A stretch of DNA of 64,000 nt from Microbaculum marinum (GTDB taxonomy: Bacteria; Pseudomonadota; Alphaproteobacteria; Rhizobiales; Tepidamorphaceae). The stretch lies in the NCBI RefSeq assembly GCF_042646165.1, contig NZ_JBHRTC010000015.1; one strand, written 5' to 3'. How positions within the stretch are numbered: the stretch's first letter is position 1; the number at the start of each line of letters is the position of its first letter. Shown in pieces: positions 43,171-52,941 of the stretch. A program made the translations under genes and the position numbers. The notes below the pieces were generated by a model. That model was not told the origin of the DNA and did not search any database. It worked only from the letters and a program-made list of their open reading frames with translations.

Positions 43171-45036
43171 ATGTCGTCGTTCCGACCCAGCCGGCGCGAT
43201 CTCCTGGCCGGTACGGCCGCGATCGCCGGCGCCGCCTGCCTGCCGGGACTGCCGGCCCGGGCCTCCGAGCGCCTGCACGGTCTCTCCGTGTTCGGCGACC
43301 TCAAGTATCCGGCGGATTTCGCGGCGTTCGACTACGTCAATCCGGCCGCGCCGAAGGGCGGCAGGCTGGCGCGGGTGCCGTCGAGCTGGGCGTTCAACCA
43401 GAATCCGCAGACCTTCAATTCGCTGAACACGCTGATCCTGAAGGGCGACGCGCCGGTCGGCCTCACGATCATCTACGATAGCCTGATGGTGCGCGCGCTC
43501 GACGAGCCGGACGCGATCTACGGCCTGGTCGCCGAAGCCGTCGATGTATCGGATGACCGCAACACCTATCGATTCTTCCTGCGCCCCGAGGCGCGCTGGC
43601 ACGACGGGACCGCGCTGACCGCACAGGACGTCGAGTTCTCGCTCAACATCCTGAAGGACAAGGGCCACCCGCTGATCAGCCAGACGATCCGCGAGATGGT
43701 GTCCGCGACCGCGCAGGGATCGCACGAGGTTGAGGTCGTGTTCTCGGGGAAGCAGGCGCGCGATCTCGCCCAGACCGTAGCGACGCTGCCGATCGTCTCG
43801 ACGGCCTACTACGAGGCGCGGCCGTTCGACGAATCGACCATGGACATGCCGCTGGGCTCGGGGCCGTACCGCGTCGGCGGCCTCGATATCGGCAAATACA
43901 TCGACTACGAGCGCGTCGACGACTACTGGGGCAAGGACCTGCCGGTCAACCGCGGCCAGTTCAACTTCGATACGATCCGCTACGAGTTCTACCGGGACCG
44001 CGACGTCTCCTTCGAGGCCTTCAAGGCCGGGCGCTACCTGTTCCGGGAGGAGTTCACCGCGCGCGTCTGGGCGACAGGCTACAATTTCCCTGCCGTCACG
44101 GATGGACGCGTCGTTCGCGAGACGCTCCCCGACGATACGCCGTCCGGCGCGCAGGGCTGGTTCATCAATACCCGGCTGAAGAAGTTCGCCGATCCGCGCG
44201 TGCGCGAGGCGCTGACCTACGCCTTCGACTTCGAGTGGACCAACCGGACGCTGTTCTACGACCACTACAAGCGGACGCACAGCTACTTCCAGAACTCCGA
44301 CATGATGGCCGAAGGTCTGCCGGACGAGGCCGAACTCGAGTTGCTCGAGCCGTGGCGCGGAAAGGTTCCCGACGAGGTGTTTGGCGAGCCGTTCTCGCCG
44401 CCGGTGTCCGACGGATCGGGCCAGGACCGGAAGCTCCTGCGCCATGCCGCCGATCTCCTGAGCGCAGCCGGCTGGGAGATCGTCGACGGGGTCCGCAAGA
44501 ACGCCGAGGGCGAGACGCTGAGCGTCGAGTTCCTCGACAACGAGCCGACCTTCGACCGGGTCGTGCAGCCCTACATCCGAAATCTGAAGCGGGTCGGAAT
44601 CGACGCCCGCGCGCGCACGGTCGACGCCTCGCAGTTCCAGAGCCGGCTGAACGAGTTCGACTTCGATCTGATCGTGCGCCGCTATTCGATGTCGCCGACG
44701 CCGGGCGAGGGCATCAAGCAGTTCTGGACGAGCCCGTCCGCCGACGTGCCGGGATCGAACAACCTCTCCGGCATCCGGAACCCGGCGATCGATGCGCTCA
44801 CCGACCTCGTGATCAACGCCGCGACGCGCGACCAGCAGATCACCGCGGCGCGCGCGCTGGACCGGGTCCTGCGTGCCGGCCGCTACTGGGTGCCGCACTG
44901 GTACAAGGGCACCCACGACGTCGCATTCTGGGACGTCTACGACAAGCCGGCCGAAAAGCCGCGCTACGCGCTTGGCGTCGTCGAGACCTGGTGGCTCGAC
45001 GCGGACAAGGCGGAAAAGCTCGGCAAGGGCGCATAG
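43171..45036 (+). CDS. Peptide-type substrate-binding protein, second copy (YejA-like, Tat)
   Basis: A 621-residue paralogue of the gene before it, sharing FGDLKYPADFAAFDYVNP and RPEARWHDGTALTAQDV. Unlike the first, it has a twin-arginine signal (SRRDLLAGTAAIAGAACL), so it is exported folded. It starts eight bases after the first stop. The divergence suggests a different ligand range for the same importer. Confidence 0.92.
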   Translation: MSSFRPSRRDLLAGTAAIAGAACLPGLPARASERLHGLSVFGDLKYPADFAAFDYVNPAAPKGGRLARVPSSWAFNQNPQTFNSLNTLILKGDAPVGLTIIYDSLMVRALDEPDAIYGLVAEAVDVSDDRNTYRFFLRPEARWHDGTALTAQDVEFSLNILKDKGHPLISQTIREMVSATAQGSHEVEVVFSGKQARDLAQTVATLPIVSTAYYEARPFDESTMDMPLGSGPYRVGGLDIGKYIDYERVDDYWGKDLPVNRGQFNFDTIRYEFYRDRDVSFEAFKAGRYLFREEFTARVWATGYNFPAVTDGRVVRETLPDDTPSGAQGWFINTRLKKFADPRVREALTYAFDFEWTNRTLFYDHYKRTHSYFQNSDMMAEGLPDEAELELLEPWRGKVPDEVFGEPFSPPVSDGSGQDRKLLRHAADLLSAAGWEIVDGVRKNAEGETLSVEFLDNEPTFDRVVQPYIRNLKRVGIDARARTVDASQFQSRLNEFDFDLIVRRYSMSPTPGEGIKQFWTSPSADVPGSNNLSGIRNPAIDALTDLVINAATRDQQITAARALDRVLRAGRYWVPHWYKGTHDVAFWDVYDKPAEKPRYALGVVETWWLDADKAEKLGKGA

Positions 45037-45040
45037 CGCG

Positions 45041-46147
45041 ATGGCCGCGTATATCCTCAGGCGCCTGCTGCTGATGATCCCAACCATTCTCGGGATCATG
45101 CTGGTGTCGTTCGTGATCGTGCAGTTCGCGCCGGGCGGGCCGATCGAACGGGTCATCGCCCAGTTGCAGGGCACCGACGTGTCCGCCACGGCGCGCATCG
45201 GCGGGGGAAGCGGCGGCGAGACCGGCGGCGGCGCCCAGACCGGCGGCACCGATTCCGTCCAGTCGAAGTACCGCGGCGCGCAGGGCCTCGATCCTGAGTT
45301 CATCAAGGAACTGGAGCGCCAGTACGGCTTCGACAAGCCGGCGCACGAACGCTTCCTGAAGATGATCTCCAGCTACATCCGCTTCGATTTCGGCGAGAGC
45401 TATTTTCGCGATATCGCGGTGATCGACCTGATCGTGGAGAAGATGCCCGTGTCGATCTCGCTCGGGCTGTGGATGATGCTGATCTCCTACCTGATCTCGA
45501 TCCCGCTCGGGATCGCCAAGGCGGTGCGCGACGGCTCGCGATTCGACACCTGGACGTCGGCGATCGTGATCGTCGGTTACGCCATCCCGGGCTTCCTGTT
45601 CGCCGTGCTGCTTATCGTGCTGTTCGCCGGCGGCAGCTTCCTCGACTGGTTTCCTCTGCGCGGCCTCGTCTCGGACAACTGGGAGAGCCTGCCCTGGTAC
45701 CAGAAGATCACCGACTACTTCTGGCACCTGACGCTGCCGATCATCTCGATGGCGCTGGGCGCCTTCGCGACGACGACGCTCCTGACCAAGAATTCGTTTC
45801 TCGACGAGATCCGCAAGCAGTACGTGATGACGGCGCGGATGAAGGGCCTGACCGAGCGTCAGGTGCTCTACGGGCACGTCTTCCGCAACGCCATGCTGAT
45901 CATCATCGCGGGCTTTCCCGGCGCCTTCATCTCCGCGTTCTTCGCAGGCTCGCTCCTGATCGAGACGATCTTTTCGCTGGACGGCCTCGGGCTGCTGTCG
46001 TTCGAATCGATCGTCAACCGCGACTATCCCGTCGTCTTCGCCACGCTCTACATCTTCTCGCTGATGGGCCTGATCGTCGGGCTGATCTCCGACCTGACCT
46101 ACACCTGGGTCGACCCGCGCATCGACTTCGAATCGCGGGAGGTCTAG
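45041..46147 (+). CDS. yejB: ABC transporter permease YejB
   Basis: A 368-residue inner-membrane permease of the oligopeptide type. An N-terminal span (ILRRLLLMIPTILGIMLVSF) is followed by a Gly-rich periplasmic insert (GGGSGGETGGGAQTGG) and five more spans; the EAA loop is about RMKGLTERQVLYGHVFRNAM. It pairs with YejE. The start follows the second binding protein by four bases. Confidence 0.95.
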   Translation: MAAYILRRLLLMIPTILGIMLVSFVIVQFAPGGPIERVIAQLQGTDVSATARIGGGSGGETGGGAQTGGTDSVQSKYRGAQGLDPEFIKELERQYGFDKPAHERFLKMISSYIRFDFGESYFRDIAVIDLIVEKMPVSISLGLWMMLISYLISIPLGIAKAVRDGSRFDTWTSAIVIVGYAIPGFLFAVLLIVLFAGGSFLDWFPLRGLVSDNWESLPWYQKITDYFWHLTLPIISMALGAFATTTLLTKNSFLDEIRKQYVMTARMKGLTERQVLYGHVFRNAMLIIIAGFPGAFISAFFAGSLLIETIFSLDGLGLLSFESIVNRDYPVVFATLYIFSLMGLIVGLISDLTYTWVDPRIDFESREV

Positions 46148-47329
46148 GTGGAAGCCCGCGTCAATCCGGAATCCCTGCCACGCGACCGCGAGGTCTCGGT
46201 CGCCGATGCGCCGCCGGCCCGCGGCCGTTTCGCCCTGTCGCCGATCAACCAGCGCCGCCTGAGCAACTTCAAGTCGCACAAGCGGGGCTACTGGTCGTTC
46301 TGGATCTTCCTGATCCTGTTCGGCCTCAGCCTGTTCGCCGAGTTCCTGGCCAACGACAAGCCGATCCTGGTGGAGTACGAGGGCGCCTATTACGCGCCGA
46401 TCTTCGCGTTCTATCCGGAGACGGAGTTCGGCGGCGATTTCGAGACCGAGGCCGACTACCGCGACCCGTTCGTCCAGGACCTGATCAACGACTCCGGCGG
46501 CTGGATCCTGTGGCCGCCGATCCGCTACAGCTACCGCACGGTCGACAACGAGATCCCGGTCCCAGCACCGGCGCCGCCGTTCTGGCTGATGAGCCTGGAG
46601 GAGCGCTGCCAGGGCTATCCGGACGGCGTCAACGACGTGAACTGCACGATCGGCAACTGGCACTGGCTCGGCACCGACGACCAGGCCCGCGACGTCGTCG
46701 CCCGCCTGATCTACGGCTTCCGCATCTCGGTGCTGTTCGGCCTGATCCTCACCATCGTCTCCTCCGTCGTCGGCGTTGCCGCCGGCGCGGTGCAGGGCTA
46801 TTTCGGCGGCTGGACCGACCTGATCTTCCAGCGCGTGCTCGAGATCTGGACGTCCATTCCCTCGCTCTACCTGCTGATCATCATCGCCGCGGTGATCGAG
46901 CCGAACTTCTGGATCCTGCTGGGGATCCTGCTCCTGTTCTCGTGGGTGGCGCTCGTCGGCGTGGTGCGCGCGGAATTCCTGCGCGGCCGCAATTTCGAAT
47001 ACATCGCGGCGGCCCGCGCGCTCGGCGTGCGAAACGTCACGATCATGTTCCGGCATCTTCTGCCGAACGCGATGGTGGCGACGCTGACCTTCATGCCGTT
47101 CATCCTGAACGGCTCGATCACGACGCTGACCTCGCTCGATTTCCTCGGCTTCGGCCTGCCGCCCGGCTCGCCGTCGCTCGGCGAACTGCTGGCCCAGGGC
47201 AAGTCCAACCTGCAGGCCCCCTGGCTCGGCCTCACCGGCTTCTTCACCATCGCCATCATGCTGAGCCTGCTGATCTTCGTCGGCGAGGCCGTCCGCGACG
47301 CCTTCGATCCGCGAAAGACGTTCAGGTGA
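46148..47329 (+). CDS. yejE: ABC transporter permease YejE
   Basis: A 393-residue second permease. NFKSHKRGYWSFWIFLILFG begins the first span; the large periplasmic part contains GNWHWLGTDDQARDV. Five spans follow, with the EAA loop AARALGVRNVTIMFRHLLPN. GTG immediately follows the yejB stop. YejE resembles DppC/OppC with a longer N-terminal periplasmic insert. Confidence 0.95.
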   Translation: MEARVNPESLPRDREVSVADAPPARGRFALSPINQRRLSNFKSHKRGYWSFWIFLILFGLSLFAEFLANDKPILVEYEGAYYAPIFAFYPETEFGGDFETEADYRDPFVQDLINDSGGWILWPPIRYSYRTVDNEIPVPAPAPPFWLMSLEERCQGYPDGVNDVNCTIGNWHWLGTDDQARDVVARLIYGFRISVLFGLILTIVSSVVGVAAGAVQGYFGGWTDLIFQRVLEIWTSIPSLYLLIIIAAVIEPNFWILLGILLLFSWVALVGVVRAEFLRGRNFEYIAAARALGVRNVTIMFRHLLPNAMVATLTFMPFILNGSITTLTSLDFLGFGLPPGSPSLGELLAQGKSNLQAPWLGLTGFFTIAIMLSLLIFVGEAVRDAFDPRKTFR

Positions 47330-47339
47330 GGCGCGCTAC

Positions 47340-48971
47340 ATGACCCCGCAACCCCTCCTCTCCATCCGCGATCTCCGGGTCGACTTCCGCCAGGCCGGAG
47401 GTGTCACGCATGCCGTGCGCGGCGTGTCGTTCGACATCGCCAAGGGCGAGACGCTGGCGCTGGTCGGGGAGTCCGGGTCGGGCAAGTCGGTGACCGCCCT
47501 GTCCATCCTGAAGCTGCTTCCGTATCCGCCGGCCGAGCATCCCTCGGGGGAGATACTCTTCAGGGGCGAGAACCTGCTCGACGAGGACGACCGCGACCTG
47601 CGGCGGGTGCGCGGCAACGACATCACCATGGTGTTCCAGGAGCCGATGTCGTCGCTCAATCCGCTGCATACTGTGGAGCGGCAGATCGGGGAGATCCTCG
47701 AGATCCATCGCGGCATGTCGGGATCGGCGGCCCGCAAGCGCGTCATAGAACTGCTGGACCGGGTCGGCATCCGCGACCCCGAAACCCGGCTCGGCAGCTA
47801 TCCGCACCAGCTTTCGGGCGGCCAGCGCCAGCGCGTCATGATCGCCATGGCGCTGGCCAACGAGCCGGACCTGCTGATCGCGGACGAGCCGACGACGGCG
47901 CTCGACGTCACCGTCCAGGCGCAGATCCTGAAGCTGCTGAAGGAGCTGCAGGAACAGCATGGCATGGCGATCCTGCTGATCACCCATGACCTCGGCATCG
48001 TCCGCAAGGTCGCCGACCGGGTCTGCGTGATGACCAACGGGGAGATCGTCGAGGCAGGCGTCACTAAGGACGTCTACGAGAACCCCCAGCACGAGTATAC
48101 GAGGCACCTTCTCGCCGCCGAGCCGAAGGGCGATCCGCCTGCCGCCGATCCGACCGCGCCGGTGGTCATGGAGGCCGACGACCTGAAGGTCTGGTTTCCG
48201 ATCAAGCGCGGCTTCTTCCGCCGCACCGTCGGTCACATCAAGGCCGTCGACGGGGTCGACGTGACCGTTCGCGAAGGCCAGACGCTCGGGGTGGTCGGCG
48301 AATCCGGCTCGGGCAAGACGACGCTCGGGCTGGCGTTGCTGCGGATGATCTCCAGCAACGGCCGGATCGTCTATCTCGGCCAGGAGATCGACACCTTCTC
48401 GTTCGGCAAGATGCGCACCATGCGCGACGACATCCAGATCGTCTTCCAGGATCCCTACGGCTCGCTCAGCCCGCGCATGTCGATCGCCGACATCGTAGGC
48501 GAGGGACTGAAGGTGCACCAGACCGGCCTCTCATACGAGGAGCGCCGGGCGCGCGTCGCCAACGCCCTCACGGAGGTCGGCATCGATCCCGCCACCATGG
48601 ACCGCTACCCGCACGAGTTCTCCGGCGGCCAGCGCCAGCGCGTCGCGATCGCGCGCGCCATGGTGCTGGAACCGAAGTTCGTCATGCTCGACGAGCCGAC
48701 CAGCGCGCTGGACATGAGCGTCCAGGCGCAGATCGTCGACCTGCTGCGCGACCTGCAGAAGCGCCACGGCCTGGCCTATCTCTTCATCAGCCACGACCTC
48801 AAGGTCGTCCGGGCGCTGGCCAATGATGTCATCGTCCTTCGGGCCGGCAAGGTGGTCGAACACGGCCCGGCGCAGAAGATCTTCGAGCGCCCGGAGACGG
48901 ACTACACCAAGGCGCTGATGGCGGCCGCATTCGAGATCGAGGCCGCTCCCGACGGCGTGGTGGCGCAGTAG
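47340..48971 (+). CDS. yejF: Fused dual ABC ATPase YejF
   Basis: A 543-residue protein with two ABC ATPase halves. The first has Walker A GESGSGKSV and signature LSGGQRQRV; the second has GESGSGKTTLG, FSGGQRQRVAIARAM and DEPTSALD. It hydrolyses ATP to drive the YejBE channel. It lies ten bases after yejE. Confidence 0.96.
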   Translation: MTPQPLLSIRDLRVDFRQAGGVTHAVRGVSFDIAKGETLALVGESGSGKSVTALSILKLLPYPPAEHPSGEILFRGENLLDEDDRDLRRVRGNDITMVFQEPMSSLNPLHTVERQIGEILEIHRGMSGSAARKRVIELLDRVGIRDPETRLGSYPHQLSGGQRQRVMIAMALANEPDLLIADEPTTALDVTVQAQILKLLKELQEQHGMAILLITHDLGIVRKVADRVCVMTNGEIVEAGVTKDVYENPQHEYTRHLLAAEPKGDPPAADPTAPVVMEADDLKVWFPIKRGFFRRTVGHIKAVDGVDVTVREGQTLGVVGESGSGKTTLGLALLRMISSNGRIVYLGQEIDTFSFGKMRTMRDDIQIVFQDPYGSLSPRMSIADIVGEGLKVHQTGLSYEERRARVANALTEVGIDPATMDRYPHEFSGGQRQRVAIARAMVLEPKFVMLDEPTSALDMSVQAQIVDLLRDLQKRHGLAYLFISHDLKVVRALANDVIVLRAGKVVEHGPAQKIFERPETDYTKALMAAAFEIEAAPDGVVAQ

Positions 48972-48998
48972 GCGCCAGGCAATGACCATACGAGGCAG

Positions 48999-49949
48999 AT
49001 GGCACGCATGAGCATCCTCCTTGCCATCCAGGGCTGGGACAGCGCGGACTGGGCGGAGCGCTTCGCAAGGCTCGCGGCCGGCCGCGAGATCCGGGTCTGG
49101 CCGGATGCGGCCGCTCCGGACGGCGTGCGCTACGCCGTGTGCTGGCACCCGCCGGCCGGCCTTCTGGCGCAGCTGCCCGATCTCGAGGTCATGTTCTCGC
49201 TCGGCGCCGGCGCCGACGCGATGCTGGCCGATCGCGACCTTCCCGACGTGCCTCTGGTGCGCATCGTCGATCCGAGCCTGACGTCGCGCATGACCGAGTG
49301 GGTCGTCCTGCAGGTGCTGATGCACCACCGCCTGCAGCGAGCCTACGACGTCCAGCAGCACGACAAGGTGTGGAAGGGCCTGGTCCAGCCGGCCGCCGAT
49401 GCCGTCGGCGTCGGAATCATGGGGCTCGGGGTGCTCGGAACCGACGCGGCGGAGAAGCTGAATATCCTCGGCTTCGACGTCGCCGGCTGGAGCCGTTCGC
49501 CCAAGCAGATTCCGGGCGTCGCCTGCTTCCACGGCAATGCGGGACTGGGGCCGTTTCTTGCCCGTACCGATATCCTCGTCGTCCTGCTGCCGCTGACGCC
49601 GGATACGGCCAACATGATCGACTACGACCTGCTGGCAAACCTCAGGCGAACCAATCACATGGGCGGCGCGGCGCTGGTCAACGCGGGACGAGGCCGTCTG
49701 CAGGCCGAGGAGGACATCCTGCGGGCGCTGGCAGACGGCATCCTGGCGGGCGCCACCCTCGACGTATTCCACGAAGAGCCGCTGCCGCCGGACAGTCCGT
49801 TCTGGACGCATCCGAAGGTGACCGTCACGCCGCACGTCGCCGCCGACAGCGATCCGGACTACCTGTGCGCCTACGTCCTGCGCCAGATCGAGAATTACGA
49901 ATCCGGCCGGGGCCTGGAGAACGTCGTCGACCGGGTGCTGGGATACTGA
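48999..49949 (+). CDS. ghrA: Glyoxylate/hydroxypyruvate reductase A type
   Basis: A 316-residue D-2-hydroxyacid dehydrogenase. The NAD(P) motif GIMGLGVLG, the catalytic Arg in NAGRGRLQ, DVFHEEPLP and the TPHVAA His are in order, and the GhrA-type LGAGAD segment is present. It reduces glyoxylate and hydroxypyruvate. Two close ATGs (48999, 49008) are possible. It lies 27 bases after yejF and may be read with it. Confidence 0.92.
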   Translation: MARMSILLAIQGWDSADWAERFARLAAGREIRVWPDAAAPDGVRYAVCWHPPAGLLAQLPDLEVMFSLGAGADAMLADRDLPDVPLVRIVDPSLTSRMTEWVVLQVLMHHRLQRAYDVQQHDKVWKGLVQPAADAVGVGIMGLGVLGTDAAEKLNILGFDVAGWSRSPKQIPGVACFHGNAGLGPFLARTDILVVLLPLTPDTANMIDYDLLANLRRTNHMGGAALVNAGRGRLQAEEDILRALADGILAGATLDVFHEEPLPPDSPFWTHPKVTVTPHVAADSDPDYLCAYVLRQIENYESGRGLENVVDRVLGY

Positions 49950-50000
49950 TATCCGGCCGGCGTTTTTGCCGGTGGATAATTCGGTGCGGATCGCGCTGGG

Positions 50001-50086
50001 CCCCGGATCAGGTCCGGGGCATAGATCTGTGTATGTGGCACAGCATCGCTCCAAATCGCAGCCGACGCCCCGGGCTTGACCCGGGG
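50001..50086. repeat. Intergenic repeat with two CCCCGG dyads
   Basis: Two short palindromic units, CCCCGGATCAGGTCCGGGG (50001-50019) and CCCCGGGCTTGACCCGGGG (50068-50086), sit on either side of a GTGGCAC/GTGCCAC pair nearby. They resemble rhizobial intergenic mosaic repeats. The 264-base gap between ghrA and the convergent methyltransferase has no gene. Confidence 0.75.
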
Positions 50087-50213
50087 TCCAGGCAGAGGTG
50101 CCACAATCCCATGGTCCGAGACGCGCCCTCCAGCCGCTCCTCATCGTGAGGATTTCCCGGGCGCGGACGGCACTGGACGCGGCCCTCATTCCGGCGAAAG
50201 GCGCGAGGCGCGC

Positions 50214-51269
50214 TCACACCCGTGCGGCGTAGAACAGGTTCGTCTGGCTCTTGATGTCGAGTATCTCCACCGACCCGAAGCCCGCGTCCCTGAGCAGCGC
50301 CTCGGTGCGCGCCGGTCCCATGCAGGTGCCGAGGCCCGGCCCGCCGTTTGCCAGCGACTGCGTCATGCAGTGGAAGATCGAAAAGCCGTAAAAGACGGTG
50401 CCGAGCGGCGTCATGTTGTCCTCCAGCCGGTCGGCAGCCTTCGGCTCGGCGACGAACAGCGTGCCGTCGGGCTTCAGCAGGGACCGGATCGCGGCCAGCG
50501 TGCCGTGCGGATCGGCGAGATCGTGGACGCAGTCGCAGGCGCAGATCAGGTCGAACTTTTCCTCCGGCGCAAAGGACGCGATATCCGCGGCGACAAAGGC
50601 GATGCGGTCTGCGAGGCCTGCGTCCTCGGCCATCGCGCGCGCCATCGCGACAGAGTGCGCATCGATATCGAGCCCGACCACGTCGGCCTCCGGGAAGGCC
50701 TTCGCCAGCGCGATGCAGGCGCGACCCGAGCCGCAGCCGAAGTCGAGGGCCCGGCCGCCGCTCTCCAGCCTGGCGACCACGTCCGGTAGCGTCTGCAGCC
50801 AGTAGCCGGTGAAGCGCTGCGCGTAGCTGCCGTGGTTGAGCATGTCGAGACCGTTGACGCAATCCGGGCCGAAATGCTCGAACTTTACCCCGCCGCCCGT
50901 CGCGAAGGCCTCCGCCACCTGCGGTGCGACGGCCAGCAGCGAAGTGCCCATGAAGAACAGGCCGCCCATGAAGTGGTCGGTGCCTTGGGAGGCGAGCAGG
51001 TAGGCGTGCTCGTCCGGCAGGCTCCAGGTCTCCGCATCGGCGTCGTAGTCGAGATAGCCGCCCGCGGCCATGCCGTTCAGCCACTCCTCTACGTATCGCG
51101 GCTCCAGTCCGGAGGCGGCGACGACGTCGGCGCACGTCATCGCGCCCTTGCCGGCCATCGTTCCGAACAGGCCGGTCTTGACGCCGGCATAGGCCATGCC
51201 GACGGCCATGGTCCCGGCCATATCGTCATAGACCTTGTCGGCGAATGCCTGGATGCGCTGCTTGTCCAT
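50214..51269 (-). CDS. SAM-dependent methyltransferase with winged-helix N-terminus
   Basis: A 351-residue protein. The N-terminal part (FGTMAGKGAMTCADVVAASG) looks like the dimerising winged helix of Rv2258c-type methyltransferases; the C-terminal half has the SAM motif LDFGCGSGRACIAL and the acidic DVVGLDID loop. Substrate unknown. The ATG at 51269 is chosen because the protein aligns with the family from there (MDKQRIQAFADKV); the region upstream is repeat DNA. Confidence 0.9.
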   Translation of the reverse strand: MDKQRIQAFADKVYDDMAGTMAVGMAYAGVKTGLFGTMAGKGAMTCADVVAASGLEPRYVEEWLNGMAAGGYLDYDADAETWSLPDEHAYLLASQGTDHFMGGLFFMGTSLLAVAPQVAEAFATGGGVKFEHFGPDCVNGLDMLNHGSYAQRFTGYWLQTLPDVVARLESGGRALDFGCGSGRACIALAKAFPEADVVGLDIDAHSVAMARAMAEDAGLADRIAFVAADIASFAPEEKFDLICACDCVHDLADPHGTLAAIRSLLKPDGTLFVAEPKAADRLEDNMTPLGTVFYGFSIFHCMTQSLANGGPGLGTCMGPARTEALLRDAGFGSVEILDIKSQTNLFYAARV

Positions 51270-51468
51270 GGAAGATGTCTCGACCGCGTGGTTGACAGGA
51301 CGGCATCTAAGCACAGGTTGGCCTCGCGGTTCAGCCGCAAGGACCGGCCTCTTCCACTCATTCCAGCGAAAGCGGCGAACCCTGCTGGACAGTACAGGTT
51401 CCCTACCGCCGGATTCCCGCTTTCGGGGGGAGGTGCTGTGTAGGGAAACGCCGTTGCACACCCACGAA

Positions 51469-51516
51469 CCTCATCCTGAGGAGCGCGTGAAGCGGGCGTC
51501 TCGACCGATGGGCGAC
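51469..51516. repeat. Interspersed palindromic repeat (CCTCATCCTGAGG type)
   Basis: CCTCATCCTGAGGAGCGCGTGA...GCGTCTCGACCGATGGGC is a degenerate form of an interspersed repeat very frequent in Bradyrhizobium and relatives. A second broken unit (51359-51428) precedes it. The 272-base gap (51270-51541) has no gene. Confidence 0.7.
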
Positions 51517-51541
51517 CTGACAGGAAAGGCCGCCGCGGCCC

Positions 51542-52042
51542 TCACAACGCGAGCTTCATTCCCTCGTGGCTGGCGGAGAAGCCGAGCGATTCGTAGAAAC
51601 GGCGGGCATCCGTCCGTGACTTGTCGGTGGTGAGCTGCACCAGACCGCAGTCGCGCCGGCGGCATTCCTCGATCGCCCAGCCGATCATCAGCCGACCGAG
51701 ACCGCTGCCGCGGGCGGAAGACGAGATGCGCACGCTCTCGATCTGGCCGCGCCACATGCCCTTGCGCGACAGGCCGGGGATGAAGCTGAGCTGCAGGCAG
51801 CCGACCGTGGCTTCGCCCACTTCGGCCACCGCAAGAAGCTGGTTGGGATCGGCGTCGATCGCCTCGAATGCAGCGCGATAGCAAGCGGCGACAGGCTCCG
51901 ACAGGTCCTCGCGCCGGCTGCCAAGCGGATCGTCGGCAAGCATCGCGACGATTGCGGCAACGTCGGCCGCCCGGGCGCGCCGGAAGACCGGCTGGACTTG
52001 AGCGACTTCCGTCTTGTTCCCGTTCATCGGCCCACCGGACAT
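51542..52042 (-). CDS. GNAT-family N-acetyltransferase
   Basis: A 166-residue acetyl-CoA-dependent transferase. Motif A (ARGSGLGRLMIGWAIEE) binds acetyl-CoA; ARRFYESLGFSASHEG is the usual C-terminal end. Substrate unknown. The ATG at 52042 lies one base past the stop of the preceding peptidase gene, so it is read with it. Confidence 0.9.
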   Translation of the reverse strand: MSGGPMNGNKTEVAQVQPVFRRARAADVAAIVAMLADDPLGSRREDLSEPVAACYRAAFEAIDADPNQLLAVAEVGEATVGCLQLSFIPGLSRKGMWRGQIESVRISSSARGSGLGRLMIGWAIEECRRRDCGLVQLTTDKSRTDARRFYESLGFSASHEGMKLAL

Positions 52043-52043
52043 C

Positions 52044-52889
52044 TCACAGCCGCCTCACCGAGGTCACGTCGAGGCCGGCCCGTGCAATCCGCCGGTTCGC
52101 TCCGTCGATCGGTTCGATCACGGTATCCATGTGGTGGCCGTTGGCGTGCACCATGGTGGCGTCGCCGCGGGCAATCGCGACGTGGCCCTTCCAGAACAAC
52201 AGGTCGCCGCGCTCAAGCGAGGCCAGGTCGTCGGCCTGGACCGGCGTGCCGAGCGCCTCCTCCTGCATGTCGGTGTCGCGCGGGCAGGGCAGGCCGGCGG
52301 CGGTCATCGCCATCTGCACCAGAGCCGAGCAGTCGAGCCCGATCGACGTTCGGCCGCCCCATAGGTAGGGCGTGCCAAGGAAGCTTTCGGCGACGCCGAC
52401 CCAGTCGGTCTCGTACGCGTCGGCCGGGGCCAGATGGCGGGCATAGACGAAGCCTGAGCCGATGCGGACGAATTGCTCGTCCTGTTCGGTTGCCGCCACC
52501 CGGCAGTTGATCGACAGCATCGTGACCGGCGGCAATTTGATGCTCGGGCCGGGATAGACGAATGTCCTGAGCGTGCGGACCCGGTGGGTCGGCGGCGCGC
52601 CGACCGCGCCGAGCGCCTCGCCCGGGCACCAGCCGACATAGCCGTCGCTGTCCGACTGCACCCAGGCCCAGCCCTCGGCCGTCTCCTCGAAGACGCGAAC
52701 GCTTTCGCCGTGAAGCAACTCGGTGTCGAGCGGCGCATCGGGATGCGGATCGCGGCGCAGGGGGGCACTGGCAGTCACCACCTGCCGTGGAGCACCTTCG
52801 ACGAACCGCTCCGCGCTGACCCGGCCCTGCAGACGCGCGTCGGCGAGATCGGTGCGGAACGCGTTGAGACGGGGATGCAACTGGTTCAT
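52044..52889 (-). CDS. NlpC/P60-type cell-wall peptidase (C40)
   Basis: A 281-residue protein. Two SH3-like domains (GESVRVFEETAEGWAWVQ) precede the NlpC/P60 domain with Cys in GLDCSALVQ, His in WKGHVAIA and His in MVHANGHH. It cuts D-Glu-mDAP type bonds in peptidoglycan peptides. No clear signal peptide is seen, so it may act in recycling in the cytoplasm. Confidence 0.93.
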   Translation of the reverse strand: MNQLHPRLNAFRTDLADARLQGRVSAERFVEGAPRQVVTASAPLRRDPHPDAPLDTELLHGESVRVFEETAEGWAWVQSDSDGYVGWCPGEALGAVGAPPTHRVRTLRTFVYPGPSIKLPPVTMLSINCRVAATEQDEQFVRIGSGFVYARHLAPADAYETDWVGVAESFLGTPYLWGGRTSIGLDCSALVQMAMTAAGLPCPRDTDMQEEALGTPVQADDLASLERGDLLFWKGHVAIARGDATMVHANGHHMDTVIEPIDGANRRIARAGLDVTSVRRL

Positions 52890-52941
52890 GTGCGGCTCGT
52901 CGCGGCTCGTCTTGCAGGGAGTGGTCTCATCGCACGAGCTC

